18,158 bases of DNA from an uncultured Collinsella sp. (GTDB taxonomy: Bacteria; Actinomycetota; Coriobacteriia; Coriobacteriales; Coriobacteriaceae), in the NCBI GenBank assembly GCA_900541875.1, contig UQLF01000028.1, positions 1 to 18,158 of the forward strand, read 5' to 3'. The position numbers were made by a program, and so were the translations under genes. Every line of letters starts with the position of its first letter. Position 1 is the stretch's first letter. Under the pieces are notes generated by a model, which was not told the DNA's origin, searched no databases, and saw only the letters and a program-made list of their open reading frames with translations. This document shows positions 1-5,937 of this stretch, piece after piece.

Positions 1-1
1 G

Positions 2-148
2 GAGCTCAAGCCCATAAGGAGGGCCTACGAGGCATGGGTCGAGGCCGGACTTCCGCTCGATTGGGACAGGCAGGCCTCGCGCGCGAGGACGTTTTCAAAA
101 CCAAGCCCGGTCCCGGCCGGACAGCCCACGAACGCTACAGGTTCTTGA
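2..148 (+). CDS. Partial C-terminal end of an unidentified protein
   Basis: An open frame enters from the left edge and ends at the TGA at 146-148, giving 48 residues that begin ELKPIRRAYEAWVEAGLPLD and end QPTNATGS. The composition is protein-like, with a mixed charged and aromatic helix followed by a Pro/Ser/Thr-rich tail. The frame runs convergently into the ATPase gene and overlaps its stop codon by about 14 bases. Several AGG arginine codons set it apart from the CGC/CGT-rich genes that follow and could point to a mobile or foreign origin. I do not recognise the family. A chance frame cannot be excluded because the 5' part is missing. Confidence 0.4.
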   Translation, partial: ELKPIRRAYEAWVEAGLPLDWDRQASRARTFSKPSPVPAGQPTNATGS

Positions 149-2087
149 CACCCATCGCGCGCATGGCGTTTAGGATGGCGATGATCGCCACGCCCACGTC
201 GCCGAACACAGCAAGCCACATGTTAGCGATGCCCAGCGCTGCCAGCACAAGTATCAGCAGCTTAACGCCCAGCGCAAAGATGATGTTCTGCCAGACAATC
301 GCCATGGTCTTGCGTGCCACGCGGATCGCGCGGGAAATGTTGGACGGCTTGTCGTCCATGAGCACCACGTCGGCGGCCTCAATCGCGGCGTCGGAACCCA
401 TAGCGCCCATGGCAATGCCAACGTCTGCGCGGGTGAGCACGGGCGCATCGTTGATGCCGTCGCCGACAAAGGCGAGCTTGCCTTTGCCGCTTTCGGCCGC
501 GAGCAGCGCTTCAACACGTTCGACCTTGTCGCCTGGCAGGAGCTGCGCGTGGAACTCGTCGAGGCAGAGCTGCTTGGCCACCGCAGCAGCCACTTCCTCG
601 CGGTCGCCCGTGAGCATGACGGTGCGCTTGATACCGGCGGCGTGCAGGTCGCGGATCGTCTGCTCGGCATCGGCCTTAACGGTGTCTGCAATCACGATGT
701 GGCCGGCGTACACGCCGTCAACGAGCACATGCAGAATCGTTCCGACGACCTCGCAATTGGGAGCGTCGATACCGGCCGCAGCAAGCATCTTGGCGTTGCC
801 GACGACGACATGCTTGCTATCGATAGTTGCCGTCACGCCGTGGCCCGCGTCATTAGTGGAATCCGTTACGCGCTTGGGGTCGAGCTCGCCCTGGTAGGCG
901 GCGCGCACCGACTGCGCGATAGGATGGTCGGAGAATGACTCGGCGAGGGCTGCGACTTCAAGCAGCGATTGCTCGGTATAGCCGGCTTCGGGGTGTACTG
1001 CCACGACCGAGAACGTGCCGTTGGTGAGCGTGCCGGTCTTGTCGAAGACGACGGTGTCCACGTCGGCGAGCGTCTCGAGGTAGTTAGAACCCTTGATGAG
1101 AACGCCCAGCTTGGAGGCGCCGCCGATGCCGCCAAAGAAGCTCAGCGGGACGCTGATCACGAGCGCGCACGGGCAGCTGACGACCAAGAAGGTCAGGCCG
1201 CGCAGGATCCAGTCGGACCAGGCGCCGGTGATCAAGCCGCCGCCGAGCGCGAGTACCGCGGCAGCGCCGGTGACGGCGGGCGTGTAGACGCGGGCGAAGC
1301 GCGTGATGAAGTTCTCGGTGCGCGCCTTCTTTTCGCTGGCGTTTTCTACGAGCTCCAGGACGCGTGCGACGGTGGACTCGCCAAAGGGCTTGGTGGTGCG
1401 CACGTGGATGAGACCCGTCATGTTGATGCAGCCGCTGATGATATCGTCTCCGGTTTTGGCCGGGCGGGGGACTGACTCGCCCGTGAGCGCGGCGGTATCG
1501 AGCTGTGTCTCGCCTTCGACGATGACGCCGTCGATAGGCACGCGCTCGCCGGGCTTGACCACGATCACGGTGCCCACGGCGATGTCATCGGGGAAGACCT
1601 GCTCGAGTGTGCCGTCGGGCTGCTCGACGTTAGCGTAGTCGGGCGCGATGTCCATCATGGCGCTGATCGACTTGCGGCTTTTGCCCACGGCGTATGCCTG
1701 GAACAGCTCGCCGACCTGGTAGAACAGCATGACGGCGGCGCCTTCGGCCATGTGCGGGTCGGTGTCGGGGAAGAGCACCATGGCAAACGCGCCGATGGTC
1801 GCGACGGCCATGAGGAAGCTCTCGTCGAACGCCTTGCCACGGCGGATGTTGTTGTATGCCTTTTGGAGCACGTCGTAGCCGGCAATCAAAAAAGGCACGA
1901 GGAACAGTGCGAAGCTGGCGTAGATGTCGCCCGGGGTGCCGAATGCGGCAGTGAGGGTGCCGAGCTCATCGAGGGCGTACACCACGGCAAAAATGCCCAG
2001 CGCTACCAGGATGCGGTTGCGCTTATGCTCGAGTGACTCTTTTTTCTTGCGCTTCTTCTTTTTCTTTTTGGGGTCGGCGGTGGCCAT
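135..2087 (-). CDS. P1B-2 type heavy-metal (Zn/Cd/Pb) efflux ATPase
   Basis: This membrane pump uses ATP to export divalent soft metals. It has 650 residues from the ATG at 2087, chosen because GGGAGG lies just upstream; a longer frame to 2156 would run through the promoter and operator. Visible motifs are TGE (202-204) in the actuator domain, CPC (305-307) in the sixth core helix, the phosphorylated Asp of DKTGT (349), His-Pro (388-389), TGD (493-495) and GDGINDAP (542-549). Lys609 and Asp630 lie 21 residues apart, as do the K and D that define Zn/Cd/Pb pumps such as ZntA (K693/D714). The usual N-terminal HMA domain is missing; a run of ten Lys/Arg residues (7-16) stands there instead. The HMA domain is encoded separately just upstream. 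The gene has its own promoter and operator in the gap before it. Family is certain; the exact metal is inferred. Confidence 0.95.
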   Translation of the reverse strand: MATADPKKKKKKRKKKESLEHKRNRILVALGIFAVVYALDELGTLTAAFGTPGDIYASFALFLVPFLIAGYDVLQKAYNNIRRGKAFDESFLMAVATIGAFAMVLFPDTDPHMAEGAAVMLFYQVGELFQAYAVGKSRKSISAMMDIAPDYANVEQPDGTLEQVFPDDIAVGTVIVVKPGERVPIDGVIVEGETQLDTAALTGESVPRPAKTGDDIISGCINMTGLIHVRTTKPFGESTVARVLELVENASEKKARTENFITRFARVYTPAVTGAAAVLALGGGLITGAWSDWILRGLTFLVVSCPCALVISVPLSFFGGIGGASKLGVLIKGSNYLETLADVDTVVFDKTGTLTNGTFSVVAVHPEAGYTEQSLLEVAALAESFSDHPIAQSVRAAYQGELDPKRVTDSTNDAGHGVTATIDSKHVVVGNAKMLAAAGIDAPNCEVVGTILHVLVDGVYAGHIVIADTVKADAEQTIRDLHAAGIKRTVMLTGDREEVAAAVAKQLCLDEFHAQLLPGDKVERVEALLAAESGKGKLAFVGDGINDAPVLTRADVGIAMGAMGSDAAIEAADVVLMDDKPSNISRAIRVARKTMAIVWQNIIFALGVKLLILVLAALGIANMWLAVFGDVGVAIIAILNAMRAMGVKNL

Positions 2088-2110
2088 GACTCGTATCCTC
2101 CCATTTGAAT

Positions 2111-2130
2111 GAATGAACACTCGCTCATAT
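2111..2130 (-). promoter_or_regulatory. ArsR operator O3 at the ATPase promoter
   Basis: GAATGAACACTCGCTCATAT matches the O2 operator upstream of arsR at 16 of 20 positions. It overlaps a possible ATPase promoter on the - strand: -35 TTGCCG at 2156-2151, an 18-base spacer and -10 TTATAT at 2132-2127. Binding here would block polymerase. The ATPase therefore seems to be regulated separately from arsR-hma, though by the same repressor. Confidence 0.7.
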
Positions 2131-2140
2131 AATTTCGCGA

Positions 2141-2168
2141 GCAAAGGCCGCGGCAAGCGCGGCCTTGC
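2141..2168 (-). terminator. GC-rich hairpin between the hma and ATPase genes
   Basis: The arms at 2141-2152 and 2158-2168 (GCAAAGGCCGCG and CGCGGCCTTGC) pair over 11 bp with one bulged A and a 5-base loop. The hairpin lies 20 bases past the hma stop. No T-run follows, so it may be a weak terminator or pausing site rather than a full stop. It overlaps the proposed -35 of the ATPase promoter. Confidence 0.4.
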
Positions 2169-2187
2169 AGGTTGGCGTAAACCTGGG

Positions 2188-2406
2188 CTAGAGAATGATC
2201 TCGCAGTCCGGCTCGGCGTCGGCCGTAAACTCTACAACGCGGTTGAGCACCTCGTCGAACTCGGCGTCATCGGCCTCGAGCGTCAACTTCTGGGTCATAA
2301 AGTTGACCGAAACGGACTTGACGCCCTCGAGCTTGGCCAGCTCGTCCTGAAGCTCACGCGCGCAGTTGGCGCAGTCGATTTCGTCGAGCTTAAACTGCTT
2401 TTTCAT
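2188..2406 (-). CDS. Stand-alone HMA metal-binding protein
   Basis: A 72-residue cytoplasmic protein with a single heavy-metal-associated (ferredoxin-like, CopZ-type) fold. The metal-binding loop DCANC holds Cys12 and Cys15 in the C-x-x-C arrangement, and the helix and strand pattern that follows (LEGVKSVSVNF) is typical of the family. A DCxxC loop and an acidic C-terminus (DCEIIL) suit Zn or Cd better than Cu. AAAGGA lies 8 bases before the ATG. It sits 63 bases after arsR with no terminator seen between, so the two are probably co-transcribed. The neighbouring ATPase lacks an HMA domain, so this protein probably acts as its metal-binding module in trans; that role is inferred. Confidence 0.85.
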   Translation of the reverse strand: MKKQFKLDEIDCANCARELQDELAKLEGVKSVSVNFMTQKLTLEADDAEFDEVLNRVVEFTADAEPDCEIIL

Positions 2407-2469
2407 GGTGGGTTCCTTTCTCTGTATTTGCGGCTTGGGTGCAGGCCGCGCTGGTACCGTGGTTGGTTG

Positions 2470-2835
2470 CTATTCGCAGATATGACTCATGCCCTGGTTG
2501 AGCATGGTGTAGACGTGATCGTCTGCAAGCGAGTAGAGGATGTTGCGGCCGTCGCGGCGGAACTTGACCAGGTGCGACTGCTTAAGCGTGCGCAGCTGGT
2601 GCGATACTGCCGACTGCGAGGTTTCGGTCGCTTCGGCGATGTCTGCCACGCAGAGCTCGCGGCCCATGAGGGCATAGAGGATCTTGATGCGCGTGGTGTC
2701 GCTGAAGACCTTGAACAGGTCGGCGAGGTCGTAGAGAAGCTCCTCGTCGGGAAGGTCCTCGGGCGAGCAGGTGGTGGGGATCGCGGGTTCGGTGGCCTCG
2801 ATGTCGGGTTTCGTTTCATCAACGCGGATGCTCAT
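2470..2835 (-). CDS. ArsR/SmtB-family Zn-type metal-sensing repressor
   Basis: A 121-residue winged-helix repressor. The recognition helix region reads ETSQSAVSHQLRTLKQ (71-86), and the wing follows at RRDGRNILYSL. The C-terminal helix carries Asp105, His107, His118 and Glu121, reproducing the D-x-H-x10-H-x2-E spacing of the alpha5 zinc site in SmtB/CzrA-type sensors; Glu121 is the last residue. The alpha3 segment ELCVAD has one Cys (62), plus Cys23 in the N-terminal arm, so a CadC-like alpha3N thiolate site looks incomplete. This favours zinc (perhaps also Co or Ni) as inducer. AAAGGA precedes the ATG at 2835. Two operators and a near-consensus promoter lie directly upstream, so it should repress itself, hma and the ATPase. 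Confidence 0.93.
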   Translation of the reverse strand: MSIRVDETKPDIEATEPAIPTTCSPEDLPDEELLYDLADLFKVFSDTTRIKILYALMGRELCVADIAEATETSQSAVSHQLRTLKQSHLVKFRRDGRNILYSLADDHVYTMLNQGMSHICE

Positions 2836-2849
2836 TGCAATATCCTTTC

Positions 2850-2869
2850 ATATGAACATGCGCTCATAT
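2850..2869. promoter_or_regulatory. ArsR operator O2, downstream of the arsR start site
   Basis: ATATGAACATGCGCTCATAT has perfect ATATGA/TCATAT outer half-sites and a TGAACA core. It lies between the predicted transcription start and the arsR Shine-Dalgarno site. It is 35 bp centre-to-centre from O1 and in the opposite orientation. Confidence 0.8.
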
Positions 2870-2881
2870 AACTTGCTTCCG

Positions 2882-2909
2882 ATTATATGAGTGTATGTTC
2901 ATATGTCAA
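2882..2909 (-). promoter_or_regulatory. Near-consensus promoter of arsR-hma with operator O1 in its spacer
   Basis: On the - strand the -35 is TTGACA (2909-2904) and the -10 is TATAAT (2887-2882), both perfect, with a 16-base spacer. Operator O1, ATATGAGTGTATGTTCATAT on the + strand (2885-2904), fills the spacer. Its reverse complement differs from O2 at only two positions. This layout, a strong promoter fully covered by the repressor, fits tight metal-relieved repression. Confidence 0.85.
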
Positions 2910-3254
2910 TGACGTTCAGGTAATTCGTTGCACAAAATGATGGGGAATAGTGGACGAGATCCCGGACTGAGCGGTTTTGATAGCCGATGCCGGGGTGGGT
3001 GCCCCTGAGCCGTGCAAAAATTGGAGTATTCTGCAACGATAGGGGGTCCGTTAATTTATTGCAGGCCATATAATGCAGTTCAAGAGTTATCTTAGGGTGT
3101 TAATCCGATGAGTTCTTCCTCAAATGTTGCCTAACGCTCTCGCGCAAGAGTGATTTCGCTTCACATTTGGATCCACTCGAGGGTGATAGACACCCGGCTC
3201 TGCTGAATACTCGCAATTTTGCACGTCGCTAAGGTGCCCACCTTGTTAGCCAGT
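2910..3254. other. Gene-free AT-richer stretch with promoter-like and TGCAA motifs
   Basis: No credible coding frame is seen. Around 3010-3080 there are repeated TGCA-containing words (GTGCAAAAATT, TCTGCAACG, ATTGCAGG, ATGCAG) and a + strand TATAAT near 3070. A tiny frame, ATG AGT TCT TCC TCA AAT GTT GCC TAA, follows near 3108. No gene follows on the + strand, so this may be the regulatory remnant of a lost gene or a dispersed element. Small inverted repeats near 3182-3196 (GGGTG/CACCC) and 3231-3244 (AAGGTG/CACCTT) lie past the nuclease gene but lack T-runs. Confidence 0.4.
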
Positions 3255-4445
3255 CTAGCTTCCGGCCCCGAAGATCCTGCCCTCGGGCGCGAGGCTGCTT
3301 GTTTGGGCAAATGATGGGCTGTCGGATTCGACAGTCTGCATGTCATCGATTGTCGGAACTTCATTAATTGTCGGGTCATCCAACGTGATGCCTTCGAGTG
3401 TTGCTTTTTCGAGGTCGATTCGTTGACGATCTTCGGAATCCTGGCGAAGCTGCTTCTGAATTCGCTGTTTTTCTTCTATAAACCTTCTGAGCACAAACTG
3501 TCTCAGGTCCTCTTGCATGATTTGAAAGTCTTTTGGCAGACGCGAGGGGCGTACGCCCTCTTTCCGCTGGATTGCTTCCATGACCCTAACGAAAGCGCTG
3601 GCATGCATAAAGGAATAACGACTGACGGTGATGATTCCGTACCCCATGGACGCAAGTGCATTCTTGCGCTCCTCATCGATGGCGCGGTCTTCTTCCGCGT
3701 CATGATAAAAACCGTTGTATTCAATGTCTGTGCGAGATTTCTTTAGATACGCATCCATAAAGAACTTTTTGCGTCTCGTGAGATTCTTTGCAGCAGCGGT
3801 GACCTGCACCTCGTAATCGGTCTCAATTCCCTTAATACCAAGCCCTCCTTCGCTTTTGGGCAGCGTTAGCATCATGACAAAGGCCGTTTCCATAGGAGAT
3901 CGGCATCCGTCGCGCACACATTGGATCGCCTTTCGGGCAAGGGCCAGACCGTCGCATCTGGTAATGGAATTAAAGAACTGCTTTAACCTCTCGGTCGAGG
4001 TGAGCGCGAAACGCTCGGTATAGGAGGTGGAAGAGTCGGTTCCAAGGGAATAAGCGCCGCATAGTTCAAAGTAGTACTCCACTAGTTCGCGAAAAGAAAG
4101 ATAGGTGGCGGCCTGAAGCGCGCAAAGCTCAACGCCGACAATGAAGATGCCATCTTTAAGCTCAACAAAGCGTGAGTTCGAGAATCGTTTTGAAGATACG
4201 TGGCATTGACAGTTCATTGCATAGCGCGCATTCCTGCGATCAAACACCATCACCTCGAGGGAATCATTTGCGTCGAGGGAAACATCATTTTTGGTGAGCC
4301 ATTCTGCGGCTGCGTCAAGGAGCGTTCCGGTGGGACATGATCCGTAAATCGCGGCAGGACTACAGGACTCGATGCCTTTCGCAGACACCGAATGCGCGGC
4401 CTGGTAGACCGCTTTTGCAGTGGTATGTGACAATACGATACTCAT
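3255..4445 (-). CDS. Orphan Vsr/DUF559-like (PD-(D/E)XK-type) putative nuclease
   Basis: A 396-residue protein. Residues 183-280 follow the Vsr/DUF559 pattern: SPME (Glu186), a GGLGIKG turn, FFMD (Asp231), IEYNG (Glu242) with YH two residues later, D-R-x3-D-x2-R (253-260), then an MGYGIITV strand. Glu186, Asp231 and Glu242 are the likely metal-binding acidic residues. The N-terminal half holds a short hydrophobic stretch ending in ELCGAYSL (127-134), which I recall from Coriobacteriia hypothetical proteins with the same C-terminal domain. The tail (310-396) is charged, possibly coiled coil, then disordered. No clear Shine-Dalgarno precedes the ATG; ATATAT lies immediately upstream, so the mRNA could be leaderless or the start could be further in. 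Codon use is visibly AT-richer than the neighbours. A defence or DNA-repair role is inference; no partner gene is adjacent. Confidence 0.6.
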   Translation of the reverse strand: MSIVLSHTTAKAVYQAAHSVSAKGIESCSPAAIYGSCPTGTLLDAAAEWLTKNDVSLDANDSLEVMVFDRRNARYAMNCQCHVSSKRFSNSRFVELKDGIFIVGVELCALQAATYLSFRELVEYYFELCGAYSLGTDSSTSYTERFALTSTERLKQFFNSITRCDGLALARKAIQCVRDGCRSPMETAFVMMLTLPKSEGGLGIKGIETDYEVQVTAAAKNLTRRKKFFMDAYLKKSRTDIEYNGFYHDAEEDRAIDEERKNALASMGYGIITVSRYSFMHASAFVRVMEAIQRKEGVRPSRLPKDFQIMQEDLRQFVLRRFIEEKQRIQKQLRQDSEDRQRIDLEKATLEGITLDDPTINEVPTIDDMQTVESDSPSFAQTSSLAPEGRIFGAGS

Positions 4446-4796
4446 GGTATATATCGTGTCAGCTAATACCGTGCTGATGGCGCTGAGTGGAAAAATCGTT
4501 TTAGAGGTCTAACCAAATGCTGTCCAAAAGCTTGACGCAATAATGGGTTGGTACGCCCTAAATAAATGTTTTCGCAGCTCGGCTATAGCATAGAAATACT
4601 CAATTGCTGCGCATTTGATATCGATGCATCACCATCCGACAACGAATTACGTGTCGGGAATTGGTCGAAATCGTTCAAAATGAGGGTTCAGAATTTGTGA
4701 TGGCAGATCTATCTGTGGAACGTAGGGCGGTCCCGCTGCGGGGTTTCCCGCTGCGAGACCGCTCGTGATCTACGCCGGAGTTTGTCGTAGACGTTT
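4446..4796. other. Gene-free stretch between the two nuclease genes
   Basis: No credible coding frame on either strand. The left part should hold the promoter of the Vsr-like gene (- strand TATATA at 4453-4448), but no good -35 is seen. The right part holds a strong hairpin at 4728-4761. The middle (4500-4690) is AT-rich and I recognise nothing in it. Confidence 0.4.
4728..4761. terminator. 15-bp hairpin after the exonuclease gene
   Basis: Arms CGGTCCCGCTGCGGG (4728-4742) and CCCGCTGCGAGACCG (4747-4761) pair at 13 of 15 positions around a 4-base loop. It lies 36 bases downstream of the exonuclease stop. Neither side has a T-run, so intrinsic termination is uncertain; it may be a transcript-end stabiliser or a dispersed palindrome. 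Confidence 0.45.
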
Positions 4797-5765
4797 CTAC
4801 TTGGCAAACAGGTTCTTGAGGTTGAACTCGGCCTGAACCGTGCGGAGCATGAGGTCGGTGTCGTCCAAGCCCAGATGCTGCTCGTTGGCGTCGGCGGCGA
4901 GGGTTCCACGGCGGCGTGCCCAGTTCTCGAGCGCGGCGGGCGCGGACTCGCGGGGGAGCGAGCGGACGTCGGCATCCAGGCTGCGGCAGATCTGGCGCGA
5001 GTCGATGATGATAATCTTGCCGGCGCGGCGTGCCTCGGCGTAGCCGTCCAGGTGGATCTTGAACCAGCTGTCCTCGAACGCGGCGTTATGCGCCATGTAC
5101 GGGTACTTCTTCATAAGCTTGAGCAGCTGCTTCTGCAGTTCCTTGTTCTCGCGGAATGGTTTTTTGCCGTCGATGTCGTCCCAGGTAATGTGATGGATGT
5201 TCGATAGCGGCACATCCTCGCCGCGGTAGATGTCGGGCAGACCGCAGTAGTGTGCCTCGGCGTCGTGCGGGACGGCGTCGCTCGTGAGGTCCATGATCTC
5301 CCAGCCCACGTTGATGATATAGCCGCGCTCGGGTGCACGGCCGGTGGTCTCGATGTCGATACCGAGCACGGTGCCCTGGATGGGCTTGCGGGCGTAGGCC
5401 ACGCCGAGCGCGTCGCGGTCGCCGCGGATTTCGCGCATAACGGACGCGGCGGTGCGCTTTTGCATCTTGCCGATGGCGGCGCAGGTGTCGGCATCGGAGA
5501 GGCCGCGCGAAAGCGTCGCGGGCGTCACGTTGCGCAGGCGTGCCTCGCCAATCTGGTCGCACAGGTCGCGGTTGCGGTCAGCCAGGTCGCGCACGGTGGC
5601 AAAGTCGAAGCTGGGGTCGCCCTCGGCGGTAAAGTACTCGGTTTCGAGCACCTTAAGGGCCTCCTCGCCCTTCTGGCGCTCGGATTCCATGGCGCCGTGA
5701 TCGCCATAGATAAACATGGGGATAAACGGCTGACGCTCGTATTCGAGTGCTTGTGAAACGTTCAT
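4797..5765 (-). CDS. DnaQ-like DEDDh 3'-5' exonuclease with a long N-terminal extension
   Basis: The start at 5765 is chosen because AAGGAG lies 7 bases upstream; the frame extends 8 codons further but without such a site. The product is 322 residues. The exonuclease domain begins at about 133: IDIETTG gives Asp137 and Glu139 (Exo I), AHNAAFED gives Asp232 (Exo II), and HLGLDD gives His297 and Asp302 (Exo III, H-x4-D). These are the four acidic residues and the catalytic His of the DEDDh family, as in the DNA polymerase III epsilon subunit. Residues 1-130 are hydrophilic and helical and belong to no family I recognise. There is no BRCT or helicase domain, so the substrate (DNA or RNA) is open. 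It is divergent from the permease at 5938, with candidate operators in the shared gap. Confidence 0.85.
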   Translation of the reverse strand: MNVSQALEYERQPFIPMFIYGDHGAMESERQKGEEALKVLETEYFTAEGDPSFDFATVRDLADRNRDLCDQIGEARLRNVTPATLSRGLSDADTCAAIGKMQKRTAASVMREIRGDRDALGVAYARKPIQGTVLGIDIETTGRAPERGYIINVGWEIMDLTSDAVPHDAEAHYCGLPDIYRGEDVPLSNIHHITWDDIDGKKPFRENKELQKQLLKLMKKYPYMAHNAAFEDSWFKIHLDGYAEARRAGKIIIIDSRQICRSLDADVRSLPRESAPAALENWARRRGTLAADANEQHLGLDDTDLMLRTVQAEFNLKNLFAK

Positions 5766-5826
5766 ATAACTGCTCCTTGGACGGGCCACACCGCGCGGCT
5801 CGGGTTCATTGAGATGTGGCGAGATG

Positions 5827-5848
5827 ATAGTTTACCATGGGAAACTAT
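5827..5848. promoter_or_regulatory. 22-bp near-perfect palindrome upstream of the permease
   Basis: The half-sites ATAGTTT and AAACTAT flank a CCATGG centre; 20 of 22 positions are symmetric. It abuts the -35 of the predicted permease promoter and lies in the gap shared with the divergent exonuclease gene. The size and position fit a dimeric repressor, possibly a DtxR/MntR-like metal regulator given the target; the regulator identity is inference. Confidence 0.6.
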
Positions 5849-5888
5849 TGGCATCGCGCCTAGGACAACTACAATACCCTAGTTGACC
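5848..5888 (+). promoter_or_regulatory. Permease promoter with a second inverted repeat over the start site
   Basis: The -35 is TTGGCA (5848-5853) and the -10 TACAAT (5870-5875), with a 16-base spacer. An inverted repeat, GGACAACTA (5863-5871) and TAGTTGACC (5880-5888), matches at 8 of 9 positions around an 8-base centre and covers the -10 and start site. The word CTAGGAC followed by TACAAT recurs about 33 bases further on, up to 5906. Confidence 0.55.
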
Positions 5889-5937
5889 GCTAGGACTTTT
5901 ACAATGCTGCCGAAAGACACGAAAGGTTCCATCCGTC

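Noticed and set aside
2088..2156. Longer N-terminus for the ATPase
   Set aside because: The extension would be translated from the operator and promoter region, and the downstream ATG has a strong GGGAGG.
2441..2469. Possible terminator between arsR and hma
   Set aside because: Only a weak GCGGC/GCCGC pairing near 2428-2447 and no T-run; read-through is more likely.
2113..2871. Long + strand open frame across arsR and hma
   Set aside because: It is antisense to two well-supported genes and crosses their operators; its residues show no family pattern. Typical shadow frame of GC-rich coding DNA.
2850..2909. CRISPR-like or transposon-end repeats in the arsR promoter
   Set aside because: Two copies in opposite orientation placed exactly over promoter elements, next to an ArsR gene, are better explained as operators.
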